Positions 10,825 to 22,600 of a DNA stretch of 64,000 bases are shown one piece after another. This DNA comes from Thelephora terrestris (Eukaryota > Basidiomycota > Agaricomycetes > Thelephorales > Thelephoraceae): NCBI GenBank assembly GCA_015956445.1, contig WIUZ02000002.1, forward strand, positions 1,550,001 to 1,614,000. The letters run 5' to 3'. Within the stretch, counting starts at the first letter, position 1; every line of letters starts with the position of its first letter. Made by a program: the position numbers and the translations under genes. The notes below the pieces were generated by a model that saw nothing but the letters and a program-made list of their open reading frames with translations, was not told the DNA's origin and made no database searches.

Positions 10825-13341
10825 AGCAGCTGCAGCCCAGTTTTTATAATTATTGGGGTTACAATGGGAGCACTTTTATATTTGACCTGGGTTGTCCTCA
10901 CAATTATAATTGCAACTTTAACCCAGCAAGAATTATAAATGTAGCCTCCCCTTGCCTGACGTCCCATCCATCGTACTGGGTACTGGCCCATTGCTTCGGA
11001 CCCAAGGAATTGATGGGCTGATGGGATATGCCCAGTGCTTCGGGCACATGCTGGTGCCACAACCGTGGGAAATCATTTCCCACGCTCCTGCCCTTTGTTG
11101 CTGACATAGGCTGGTCATGTGACCTACCAAAAGGGGGTAATTTTGATGGCTTATATAAGCAAGTCATGTGACTGAAAAGAGTGGATGTTGATTATATAAG
11201 CAGGTCATATGACTGACCAAAAAAGGAAAGTTTTGATGGCTTACATAAGCAACTCAAAAATGATTTTGGCATTGAATTTCCTTTTTAGGAAATTTTGATG
11301 GCTGATATAAGCAGGTCATGTGACTGAAAAAAGTGGGTGTTGCTTATGTAATCAGGTCATGTGACTGACCAAAAAAGGAAAGTTTTGATGGCTTACATAA
11401 GTGTCTCAAAAATGCTTTTGGAGGGGTCTTTCCCAAAAAGAAATTTCCTTTTTAGGAAATATTTGATGGATTACCAAAAAAGAAAATTTCCCTTTTAGGA
11501 AAGACTTTCCAAAAAAGGCAATTTGATGGCTTATGTAAGCAACTTGAAAATGCTTTTGGCAAAAATTACCAAAAAAAGAAATTATATGCCAGAAAAATCG
11601 GAAAAATGCCAGAAAAATTCTAAAAAATACCGAAAAAATTCCGAGTGAGGGGGGCCGAGCGAAGCGAGGCCTAGGGAGATGGGCGGGGGCAAAGGGTAGG
11701 TGGGGAAACCACCTTTCCGCCCTTTCGTCTCTTTATAGCCCAAGAGACTCATCAGTGCCGTTGCCAAGTAAGGAAGAAGTTACCAAATGCGGAGAACAAA
11801 GCGGGGTTATGGCTTGCTATTGTTCTTCCCGTTATGGGAACACGCCGTAGGCGTGTTCCATCAGAAACGGATAAGGGGCCCGGGCCTTTGTGGTGGATGA
11901 ATGTATTGTGATGCCCCTATCTTAGGGTTCGGATCAGCCAACCCCTATCTGTCACGCTGAAACGCGATCAGTGGAGTTAGAAGCATCAATTCATTACCTA
12001 AGCGTCTCTTTTGACAGTTTCCATCAGAGAAGACTGATGATCAAAAAGAAGAGAAGACGTGATGCGTGATCGGATCAAACTTCTTTGATCCGATCACGCA
12101 TCACGTCTTCTCTTCTTTTTGATCATCAGTCTTCTCTGATGGAAACTGTCAAAAGAGACGCTTAGGTAATGAATTGATGCTTCTAACTCCACTGATCGCG
12201 TTTCAGCGTGACAGATAGGGGTTGGCTGATCCGAACCCTAAGATAGGGGCATCACAATACATTCATCCACCACAAAGGCCCGGGCCCCTTATCCGTTTCT
12301 GATGGAACACGCCTACGGCGTGTTCCCATAACGGGAAGAACAATAGCAAGCCATAACCCCGCTTTGTTCTCCGCATTTGGTAACTTCTTCCTTACTTGGC
12401 AACGGCACTGATGAGTCTCTTGGGCTATAAAGAGACGAAAGGGCGGAAAGGTGGTTTCCCCACCTACCCTTTGCCCCCGCCCATCTCCCTAGGCCTCGCT
12501 TCGCTCGGCCCCCCTCACTCGGAATTTTTTCGGTATTTTTTAGAATTTTTCTGGCATTTTTCCGATTTTTCTGGCATATAATTTCTTTTTTTGGTAATTT
12601 TTGCCAAAAGCATTTTCAAGTTGCTTACATAAGCCATCAAATTGCCTTTTTTGGAAAGTCTTTCCTAAAAGGGAAATTTTCTTTTTTGGTAATCCATCAA
12701 ATATTTCCTAAAAAGGAAATTTCTTTTTGGGAAAGACCCCTCCAAAAGCATTTTTGAGACACTTATGTAAGCCATCAAAACTTTCCTTTTTTGGTCAGTC
12801 ACATGACCTGATTACATAAGCAACACCCACTTTTTTCAGTCACATGACCTGCTTATATCAGCCATCAAAATTTCCTAAAAAGGAAATTCAATGCCAAAAT
12901 CATTTTTGAGTTGCTTATGTAAGCCATCAAAACTTTCCTTTTTTGGTCAGTCATATGACCTGCTTATATAATCAACATCCACTCTTTTCAGTCACATGAC
13001 TTGCTTATATAAGCCATCAAAATTACCCCCTTTTGGTAGGTCACATGACCAGCCTATGTCAGCAACAAAGGGCAGGAGCGTGGGAAATGATTTCCCACGG
13101 TTGTGGCACCAGCATGTGCCCGAAGCACTGGGCATATCCCATCAGCCCATCAATTCCTTGGGTCCGAAGCAATGGGCCAGTACCCAGTACGATGGATGGG
13201 ACGTCAGGCAAGGGGAGGCTACATTTATAATTCTTGCTGGGTTAAAGTTGCAATTATAATTGTGAGGACAACCCAGGTCAAATATAAAAGTCACTCCCTT
13301 TGCTAACAGGAATTAATATATTTTTTGGGCTGCAGCTATTG
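10825..13341. mobile_element. Pal1: giant palindromic (foldback) element
   Basis: Arms 10872-12079 and 12084-13291 are inverted copies around a 4-nt centre (CTTC at 12080-12083). Corresponding positions always sum to 24163, so there is no net indel across 1.2 kb, and identical peptides would be read from both arms. Beyond this, diverged inverted sequence runs to AGCTGCAGCCCA (10828-10839) and its complement (13326-13337). ATGTTTTG occurs directly outside both ends (10817-10824 and 13342-13349), a perfect 8-bp target duplication as in hAT-like insertions. Subterminal sequence has repeated TCATGTGAC and GATGGCTTACATAAGC-like motifs and TTTCCTTTTTAGGAAA-like small palindromes. No transposase is encoded. 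Confidence 0.93.
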
Positions 13342-13764
13342 ATGTTTTGGGCTTCAATGCTAGCTAGGGAGGATCCCAGCGCACCAAACGTAGGTGGGCT
13401 CGTCATTGTTCCCAGGTGCTTGTAACCATGTTGAGGTTCGATGACGGGCGACCAGAGAGGAGACTTAGATCAATAGATGGCAATTTAAATTCGTTACTGT
13501 GGAGAGTTGAATTTGGATTCGGCGGATCAACTAATTGTATCGCACCCGCGTTGACCATCTATCCCGCGCGAAGCCATCCAATAACGATTATTCTGCGGCT
13601 TCACAATGCGTCCTTTCCCACCGCTCCCGTAAAATAGATTGGCCATTCTAGTGTGCGTGACCAGCTGGGGAGGCAACAGGGCTGCCTCGTGGTGTAGCTT
13701 CCCCTCTGTCACACGGCACCGACAAAACCCGCCACTCCTCCCTCAGTCATTCTAAACGCAAGTC
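13342..13764. other. No recognisable gene
   Basis: Sequence between Pal1 and the split gene. Only a short plus-strand frame (13416-13637) without recognisable features. Confidence 0.4.
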
Positions 13765-15169
13765 ATGTCGCCCATCAGTCGTTCCCTCACAAAACTGGCC
13801 CTGCCTCCCAAATTGGCCGCGAATATCGCATCGTTTGGTTGTTTCCTTGTTTCAGCACAACTCAACCCATTGCTCATACCCGCTGCGTTCATAGTGGGCC
13901 AAACAACCAGCGCAGCCACTCTTGCTGGTAACAATTCTTTGGAGGCCGACACTTCCCAGGTAACGGCCATTCGCAATCTCTCACTAGATGTAGTTTTCAA
14001 GCTTGCGAACCATTCACAGCTAGGCCAAAACTCGACCGCGAGTGGCTCGGGACTGAGGGAAAATGTGAGGGTTGCTTTCCTGCAGATAAGTCAGTTTCAC
14101 TGAAAGACTGCCTGAAGCTTATTCAGCTGTCAATCCCTGACAATTCAACGGAAATATATTTCGATCCAGGGACCGGAGAGTGTTACGCAGCTACAGAAGA
14201 GATCGAGAGCGAAAGCGAAAGCGATGATCAAGACAGAACTCTCTTAGACAGTGCGAGCCGGCTTGCGCATCAGGTATGTGGAAGAGGCTTTGCCTTGAGC
14301 TTGGGATTCACTGGCGCACAGTTCCAGGAGTTCGGCGTCCACGACCTTTCACCAACCCACCACTCAACACCGACAACCAGTATTCGTGTGAGTTTGGGTT
14401 ATTTCTTTCGTGAATAAGTGACCCAATATCATCGCAGCACGGCAGAACTCGTTCACGTGTCCACTTCGAGCGCCAACGAAGTCCAGTGTCTGGGACCCAA
14501 CACGAAGGTAGGGGTTCCAACCGCGGTTCACGGGACAGAGGGGTTGGCGATCCGGGCGAACCACCCAGGAGAAGTGCACCGCGAACGCCACGACGAGACG
14601 GCCAAGTAAGTTTTCTTGAAAGATGTAGATCGGTACGTCCGCGATTACATCCACGTTGACTAGGACGGGTGGGTGACAGTGGACGACATAAACAACCTTG
14701 CCGAATCGATAAACCAGGGCTACAAAAGAATCATCTCAATCATCCAGGCCGACTCTCATGGAAATCGCAATGGGGTTGACCTGCATCCAGACAGAGAAAG
14801 TAACAGCGCTCGTCCAACACGCAGGGTCCCACCTGTTGGAAGCACACGTTCCCCTTTTGAGAACGAGCTCTCTGTTGGCTTCCTTTACTCTTTGTGGTCG
14901 CTCAATTACTAATCAGACTGTAGGACCTGATCAGAATCCACATCGATCACTTAATGCCTTCCGCAAAGGCTCATGTAAACACTGTGACTGATGCTGATTT
15001 GGAGGCATTCGATCCCCGGCGAGGCGAATGTTGCACGGCGTCAAATTTTCGGTTCAACCTGGGTGGCACCGCATGGGATGTTTGGAACAAGTCTGCAACG
15101 CGTGTTTTTGTCAATCACTTTCTGGAGAAACACACCCGTTACCTGGCGAATGATAAAGTTGTCCATTCT
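13765..15169 (+). pseudogene. Split gene, 5' part (unknown protein, interrupted by Pal2)
   Basis: A series of plus-strand exons is joined by plausible introns: an acidic block (GTGECYAATEEIESESESDD, about 14195-14240), an Arg/Ser-rich block (HGRTRSRVHFERQRSP), WVTVDDINNLAESINQGYKR, then after an intron near 14880-14930 the block TDADLEAFDPRRGECCTASN followed by FNLGGTAWDVWNKSATRVFV and the last residues before the break, LANDKVVHS. The arrangement of an aspartate-rich 'F-D' block, then WNK and RVF-(V)-FL, is a pattern I recall from large families of uncharacterised basidiomycete proteins. The true start is uncertain. The frame ends within Pal2 at CAC TAG; its continuation lies at 18469 beyond the element. 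Confidence 0.6.
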
Positions 15170-15528
15170 CACTAGTGGTAGTTAACTTTTACTGAGTAAA
15201 GTGTGATAACTGGTCAGATTTCACCCTCAAAGTTATCATGATAACTTTGAGTACTGCTCAACCCATACTCACCCACTGTTTTGGGTTGATGGGAGAGGTC
15301 CCAATTAGGCAGGTGCCGAGGGTGTGGATTGCCTGGGAGTCTGGGTGGGTTTCCTTTTTGGGAATATCCCAGAAAGGAAATATTGATGGCTTATGTAAGC
15401 AATGATGGGAAACAGAATAGATGGAATGTCTATAAAAGGAAATACTATAAAAGAAAATACCATAAGAGGAAATTTGATGGATTACATAATGGGATCATGT
15501 GACTTCCTAAAAAGGAAATTTTGCCTGG

Positions 15529-15674
15529 TATGTTATTTTTACCAAATATGTTATTTTTACCAAATATGTTATTTTTACCAAATATGTTATTTTTACCAAA
15601 TATGTTATTTTTACCAAATATGTTATTTTTACCAAATATGTTATTTTTACCAAATATGTTATTTTTTACCAGAT
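15529..15674 (+). repeat. 18-bp minisatellite in the left arm of Pal2
   Basis: Eight consecutive copies of an 18-bp unit (TGTTATTTTTACCAAATA, last copy variant). The mirror region of the right arm (about 18052-18107) has only three copies, so arm lengths differ by about 90 bp here. An open frame across the array (CYFYQI repeated) is a by-product of the repeat. Confidence 0.9.
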
Positions 15675-15867
15675 TTGTTATTTTTCTAACTACAGCAATT
15701 TCTAAGTATGAGAACTTCCAAATAGCATAATTTTCAAAGATAGTGACCTTTCAATAAATTGATTTTCCAACATTACAATTGGAAGGTCTTCATTTCAATG
15801 AGATTTATGTAAACTTTTCTTTGCCTTTTCTACCATATGATAGAATATGGTTCTGTTTGTAGTCATG

Positions 15868-16545
15868 ACCTAACCTAACCTAAACCGACCCTAACTCAAC
15901 TTTATTTTGTTTTATCTTATCTCACCTAATCCCTAATCTAATCTAATCTACAAGTGTTTCATCTAATCTACCCAAAATAGTCCACCTGACCTAACCTAAC
16001 CTACAGTAAATCCAACCCACTGTAAATGTAATCTACCATAAACATAATCTACGGTAAACATAGTCTACAATAAACATATTCTACGGCAAACATAGTCTAC
16101 GGTAAACATAGTCTACGGTAAACGTAGTCTACGGTAAATGTAGTCTACGGTAAACTTAATCTACGGTAAATGTAGTCTACCATAAACGTAGTCTACGGTA
16201 AATGTAGTCTACCATAAACGTAGTCTACCGTAAACGTACTCTACCATAAACATAATCTACCATAAATTTAACCTAAACCTAACCTAACCTAAACCTAACC
16301 TAACCTAACCTAACCTAACCTAACCTACCGTCAACGTAAACCTAACCTGACCTAACCTACCCTAAACCTAACCTGTCCCAAACCTAAACCTAACCTACCC
16401 TAAACCCCACCCTACAGTAGTCCACCTAACCTTACCTGACCCTGTTCTAAAGTAGCCTTACCCAACCCAATATGTTCTACTCAACCTAACCTAACTAAAT
16501 CTATCTGGACCTACCTGATCTAACCCAGCCTAGCATAACCTAACC
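15868..16545 (+). repeat. Telomere-like CCTAA array, left arm of Pal2
   Basis: Dense CCTAA/CCTAAA units (the purest run is about 16262-16325) flank a block of about 250 bp of degenerate TAAACGTAGTCTACGG-like units (about 16015-16262). The reverse-complement version, TTAGGT/TTAGGTTTAGG, runs from about 17150 to 17865 in the right arm. The unit resembles a fungal telomere repeat but is mostly 5- and 6-mers mixed rather than pure CCCTAA. Confidence 0.85.
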
Positions 16546-17149
16546 TAATCTGCAAAAATGTGAACCTAGCTCAACCTATCCTCACCCAGCCCATTAGTAT
16601 GTAACTTGGTTTATGGGAACACAGGATGAACCACACACTTCCCAACTACAAGCTGACAATTGCTCAAGTGCATCTACTTTGCTGGACCTACAAGCCAGTG
16701 GACCTATAAGCCTATATGCCCACAAACCCGTGGGGACCTATACTCAGTACATGTGACAAGCCATATTCTGTTCCAGACTGCAACCTGGCTGCAACCCAAG
16801 CCCTTTCACCCTGCAGGCTAATGGACTCATCAACTCAAACCCTTACAGATCTGTAGGCCCATAATACACCAACTGGCTAATAGGTCCAGCTAGGTGGACA
16901 AGTTTGGGTTGCAGTCAGGTTGCAGTCTGGAACAGAATATGGCTTGTCACATGTACTGAGTATAGGTCCCCACGGGTTTGTGGGCATATAGGCTTATAGG
17001 TCCACTGGCTTGTAGGTCCAGCAAAGTAGATGCACTTGAGCAATTGTCAGCTTGTAGTTGGGAAGTGTGTGGTTCATCCTGTGTTCCCATAAACCAAGTT
17101 ACATACTAATGGGCTGGGTGAGGATAGGTTGAGCTAGGTTCACATTTTT

Positions 17150-17865
17150 GCAGATTAGGTTAGGTTATGCTAGGCTGGGTTAGATCAGGTAGGTCCAGAT
17201 AGATTTAGCTAGGTTAGGTTGAGTAGAACATATTGGGTTGGGTAAGGCTACTTTAGAACAGGGTCAGGTAAGGTTAGGTGGACTACTGTAGGGTGGGGTT
17301 TAGGGTAGGTTAGGTTTAGGTTTGGGACAGGTTAGGTTTAGGGTAGGTTAGGTCAGGTTAGGTTTACGTTGACGGTAGGTTAGGTTAGGTTAGGTTAGGT
17401 TAGGTTAGGTTTAGGTTAGGTTAGGTTAGGTTTAGGTTAAATTTATGGTAGATTATGTTTATGGTAGAGTACGTTTACGGTAGACTACGTTTATGGTAGA
17501 CTACATTTACCGTAGACTACGTTTATGGTAGACTACATTTACCGTAGATTAAGTTTACCGTAGACTACATTTACCGTAGACTACGTTTACCGTAGACTAT
17601 GTTTACCGTAGACTATGTTTACCGTAGACTATGTTTGCCGTAGAATATGTTTATTGTAGACTATGTTTACCGTAGATTATGTTTATGGTAGATTACATTT
17701 ACAGTGGGTTGGATTTACTGTAGGTTAGGTTAGGTCAGGTGGACTATTTTGGGTAGATTAGATGAAACACTTGTAGATTAGATTAGATTAGGGATTAGGT
17801 GAGATAAGATAAAACAAAATAAAGTTGAGTTAGGGTCGGTTTAGGTTAGGTTAGGTCATGACTAC
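17150..17865 (-). repeat. Telomere-like array, right arm of Pal2
   Basis: Mirror copy of the left-arm array: TTAGGT runs near 17385-17450 and CGTAGACTACGTTTA-like units between about 17450 and 17710. Confidence 0.85.
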
Positions 17866-18461
17866 AAACAGAACCATATTCTATCATATGGTAGAAAAGG
17901 CAAAGAAAAGTTTACATAAATCTCATTGAAATGAAGACCTTCCAATTGTAATGTTGGAAAATCAATTTATTGAAAGGTCACTATCTTTGAAAATTATGCT
18001 ATTTGGAAGTTCTCATACTTAGAAATTGCTGTAGTTAGAAAAATAACAAATCTGGTAAAAAATAACATATTTGGTAAAAATAACATATTTGGTAGAAATA
18101 ACATACCAGGCAAAATTTCCTTTTTAGGAAGTCACATGATCCCATTATGTAATCCATCAAATTTCCTCTTATGGTATTTCTTTTATAGTATTTCCTTTTA
18201 TAGACATTCCATCTATTCTGTTTCCCATCATTGCTTACATAAGCCATCAATATTTCCTTTCTGGGATATTCCCAAAAAGGAAACCCACCCAGACTCCCAG
18301 GCAATCCACACCCTCGGCACCTGCCTAATTGGGACCTCTCCCATCAACCCAAAACAGTGGGTGAGTATGGGTTGAGCAGTACTCAAAGTTATCATGATAA
18401 CTTTGAGGGTGAAATCTGACCAGTTATCACACTTTACTCAGTAATGTAACTACCACAGCTG

Positions 18462-19074
18462 CCGTTCTATGGTAACGGAGAAGACGACTTCGGCCATCGG
18501 AAGTATTATTAGATCCTATCGCCTCAGGGATACGCCTCGCGATGACCTCAAGGTATCCCGAAAGAAGAGAGCCCGAAGGGAGCGAAAACGGACGGTCCGT
18601 ATTTTCTCGGAGATTTTTGCAGTTCTGTCGGTGACCTTGATGCCTTTCATTCAGTTGTTCATCCGCCGGCGTAATCTCACGCGCTTTTACCCAGGCCTTA
18701 TGTCTCAACAGAAGAAGTTAGATCAGCTGGGAGTATCTGGTATGTCTAGCGACGAGACATCGGACAGTGGCGGTACCAAGCAATGGAGGATCTTGGCTCC
18801 TCAGTGGAGGTCAGACGCAGTCACCGCGTGGGTCCGCTACTTCAATGCCCTCTACCACCGAGCCAAGCGAGACCGCCGTTTCAGCAACGATCGTGGGGCA
18901 TTGCCTCGCGTTCGCAAGAACGCCAAGAACTACAGCAACAACACGAAATTTGTGGGTGATTTGCCAAAGAACGCATACCGGCCGCAGTGGTTGAACGAGC
19001 AAATCGACATCGTAAACACCGTGCGGCCCGGCCCCAACGTATCTTGGATGCATGAACCCGCTATAGTCGAGTGA
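18462..19074 (+). pseudogene. Split gene, 3' part (unknown protein, interrupted by Pal2)
   Basis: The open frame from 18469 continues the protein broken at 15169: TTSAIGSIIRSYRLRDTPRD, a basic stretch (KKRARRERKRT), a likely 60-nt intron (GTCCGT to CATTCAG, about 18595-18654), then FIRRRNLTRFYPG, LGVSGMSSDETSD, PQWRSDAVTAWVRYFNALYH and a C-terminal LPKNAYRPQWLNE. The (V/I)xGMSSDE motif and the PxWRS block are features I associate with the same uncharacterised basidiomycete family as the 5' part. In the present arrangement it has no own promoter. The stop at 19072-19074 overlaps a GTGAGT and could instead be an intron start. Confidence 0.6.
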
Positions 19075-19674
19075 GTCACTATTACACATTCAATCAGTCC
19101 GCTTTTGTCTCACAGCAGCTGCAGGATGGTTGTGGGGTCACAGGCAATGCCTGAAAATGCAACTAGAAACGAACGCATGCCCGAGGATTAGGCGAGCCCG
19201 ACAGGATTTTATAAGAACAACCCGGCGATGGTTCCGTAGTCATTATGAATAGATCATATCGTGTCAACGGAGGGTATCAAGCGACCCTAGGCGACTATCC
19301 GCAATTTTAAATTTAATAACATCTGTCGTCGAAGGGTGCGGGTTGCCGAAGTCCAGTGTTCCTGACCCCATAGAGCTTCACGGTGCCTTCCTTAAAAGGC
19401 TCGAAAAATGTGTTCAGAAACGGGTGGAGTCTTAAGATCTTATGGGCAGTCAGTAATGAGTGTTGCAGCTGCCTCAGACTGCCTGGTGTTTATTGAATGT
19501 CACGAGACTGATAGGAACGTTCCCGGAAATAAAAATTATTGAAAAATTGCAGAAGTTTGATATTCGGTCAATCGCCCACATCCTAGAGAGCGACGCCCAG
19601 GTAAGCGCTGGCGTCGCCGATCCATCCCAATCCTATCGCTGAAACAAATTCTGCCCAAGACCATCCACTCCGGT
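19075..19674. other. Upstream region of the Plavaka element
   Basis: No gene recognised. This is probably the 5' end and promoter of the transposon that follows. Terminal inverted repeats for that transposon could not be located by eye. Confidence 0.35.
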
Positions 19675-22600
19675 ATGAAGAAGGTGCTCTGCAGGTGTCG
19701 ATCTCACTGCACGAGATACGATCCAAGCACCGGCATATATGTGGGCCCTGGTGTCCCTATTCCTTCCAAGACGGCTGGACGACACGCTCTCGAGGATCAA
19801 TTAGCTGAAGCCGCCAAAAACTTCATTGGGACCTCCGATCCCAGATCAGATTCTCCCGCTCCGCCTGCTGGCGGCGGTGCTTTCGAGGTTGATGACCCAT
19901 CCCAGGAAGAACTATACGCATTGGAGGCAGAGATTGCCGGAAGAACCGTATGGTCTCCAACCGACCACCCTCTGGTCTTCCTTACCGAGCCGGGCCCCTC
20001 GCAGGGGTTCGTACTTCCGAACCCATCCGAAATCCATCTTTCAAATCACGGTCCCCACGCCTTAGACCCTACCCACCATTCAAATATAGCCTACATTGAA
20101 AACGAAATGAGGCTTTGCGAGATACTTGTCCAGTTGCGTGAACTGCGACATTCAGGGACACCGTTAGAAGATCTGGAGGAGAAAGTTTCCGAGGGGCTTG
20201 CTAGGATGTGGAGGCATAAAGAGGTGGAATGGAGCAGGCGTCGTTACCGGTCGGTAGCGATACATCACGGCATTCCCGTTGTTGAGACAGGTATGTTTCC
20301 GTTTTTAGTCTGGAATGCACGGATCTGATTGCGTTCAGCTGCCTATTTCCAAACGCCTGTACCCACAAACCCCATAATCGCCATTGCGTTATTGACCATC
20401 CTTATCCTCCATCTCTTTTTCCGTGTCCCGCGAAGAGCCACGCTCGTCATGATTGCCGGGTTTCGTTCAATGCTCGCGACAATATCCCAGGAAGAAGGCG
20501 TTCCCACCAGTATTCCAAGCGACCCCAGAACAATCGTTGGCCACTTTGACCTCGACCCTCGTACCGTCTCTCATCTCCAGTGCCCCGCATGTTACGCTCT
20601 TTATACCCACGCAGCCACCGGTAACAGTCCCTCGACTCTTCCAGAAGTCGAACGGTGCACCTTCCGGTCAACACTGACAAGCGAACCATGTAACGTCCCC
20701 TTGTGGACAGAACACCGTGTTGGTGCCCGTACTATCCGCACTCCTCGGAGGAAGTACGTTCACCAAAGCCTCAAAGAGTGGATGGGCCGACTCATAGCGC
20801 AACCTGGTGTGGAGGATATCCTTGATCGTCCACTCGAACGGCCACACACTGATCGTCTCAATGATATCTGGGATTCCCCTGTATTCAGAAATTTCCACGA
20901 TGATGATAAATCCCCTTTTTTCGCAAAGCATGGGGACGAGGCGAGGTTCGCATTTAGTCTCGGAGCCGATAGCTTTCATCCCCTCCATAACCTCGAGGCG
21001 AAGCAGCTCATGAGCGCCACCGCAATCTTCTTGGTCCTGTTAAATTTTCCAGAGGATCAACGTTACAAGTCCAAGAACATGTACCTCGCCGGAGTCATTC
21101 CTGGCCCCGGAAAACCATCCCTTGAACAAATCAATCACGTCCTATCGCTCATTGTGAAGGAACTTCTGGAGTTCTGGAAAGGCGTCTACTTCACTTGCAG
21201 TGCGAAGTTTCCCAACGGTCGGTTTTCCAAAGGCGCGTTGATCCCCCTCGTTTGTGATATGCTGGCCGCTCGACAGATTGCTGGGCTTGGGAGCGTCAAC
21301 TCAAAATTTTTCTGCACCTTCTGCTTGCTAACAATCCAAGAAATCGAGAACCTTGACAAATCGACCTGGCCAGAGCGTCGGTTGTACGAACAGTTGACTC
21401 GGGCGGAGGAGTGGAAGGCATGCCCCAGCGAACGCGGTCGAGAGTCATTGTTCAAGCTCCACGGCATACGGTGGTCCGCCCTTTTGGATCTTCTGTACTG
21501 GAACCCAATCCTGTTTTCCGTCGTGGACCAGATGCATGCTGCTTACCTTGGCCTCTATCAAACCCACTGCAGAAAGCTATGGGGCATCGATCTCTCAGTC
21601 GAAGGCGGCGATGGTACTATCTTGTCCACTCACGAGCCCCCCTCACGGCCAGAAGACCCGGTTCTTGAACACTGGCTGGACCTCATTCGAAGAAACCCCC
21701 CGAACCTGCTAGCACGACTTTCAGCAAAAGGCACACCCAAAAAAGTCTTTTGGCACATCTGTTTCGACAATGATCTACGATATGCCGGCAGCAAAAGTAT
21801 GCTTGCGAAAGCGATCACGGAATGGGTAAGTGGCCCCGTGGTGTCATAGATCGAAAGGCTCAAACGTTTTGGACATAGCGAGCCAAAACGTCCCCCCAAG
21901 ATATCGTTCTCAGGCAGATGAACGATGGCAGAGGTGACGAGACAGGCCAAAATCATAACACCGAGGACGCAGATCGTGTGTTTCAAGAGAGGTATGCACA
22001 CGCAATGAGGATCTTCAAGGAGTACACGGAAGGGGCCGGTTTTATCAACAATGTGACTCGAGACATCCTTTGTGCCATGTGCGAGGCAGAGGACTTGCCT
22101 ACTACTGGATACAAGATTGATTTACTCACGCGGCTCAAGAAATGGGTTTGTGGCCCTAAGATCAAAGCTTGCTTTCACTTACGCCTGGTTTGATCTAGCG
22201 CGAGGAGAACATTCTCCGCCCTGCCCCGAGACAGGAAACCTCACCTCGTGGAGCAGTTTTGGGACGGGACGTCATGGAGGAGGTTTGGAATGATATGAAG
22301 CTGACAGAGCTCCCTTCGTGGATGAGTCCTGCACCCCCAAATTGGGGCACAACTGCAAGGGGGAAGCTAACTGCCGACCAGTGGATGGTTGTCTGCACAG
22401 TCCACTTGCCTGTCACCCTCATAAGGCTCTGGGGTAACCTTAGAGATCGGCGCTTCGAGCTACTCTGCAACTTCATGGATTTGACGTCTGCCATACAACT
22501 TGCAACCCAGCGGTCAATCACAGCACAAATGATCAACGACCACTAACTTCTCATCGTGCGATACTTGAACATGAAACGATTATTCAAGGGAAGCAAAGTT

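Larger units (their letters stand above)
15170..18461. mobile_element. Pal2: giant palindromic element with telomere-like arrays
   Basis: The left end CACTAGTGGTAGTTA and the complement of the right end CAGCTGTGGTAGTTA match at 12 of 15 positions, and the inverted match continues inward for about 1.6 kb to a central spacer of about 100 bp (around 16802-16902). CCATTCT (15163-15169) and CCGTTCT (18462-18468) flank the element, a probable 7-bp target duplication with one mismatch. From the outside in, each arm has a unique end, an AAGTTATCATGATAACTT palindrome, a TTTTTACCAAATATG minisatellite, and long CCTAA/CTACGGTAAAC-type arrays. Removal of the element plus one duplication copy rejoins the flanking coding frames. 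No protein-coding gene is credible inside. Confidence 0.92.

Noticed and set aside
11582-12581. Two identical 61-residue open frames in mirrored positions of Pal1
   Set aside because: They are the same sequence read from both arms, low-complexity and Phe/Pro-rich, and lie in non-coding foldback DNA.
15402-15730. Open frames with repeated CYFYQI / MLFLPN peptides
   Set aside because: They are simple translations of the 18-bp minisatellite and differ in length between arms.
16015-16262. Regular short repeats that could suggest a CRISPR-like array
   Set aside because: There are no unique spacers between fixed repeats, units grade into CCTAA repeats, and the organism is a eukaryote.
15868-17865. 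A true chromosome end or interstitial telomere fusion
   Set aside because: The arrays lie symmetrically inside a unit with its own ends and target duplication, and ordinary genes continue on both sides; degenerate mixed units also argue against a recent fusion.
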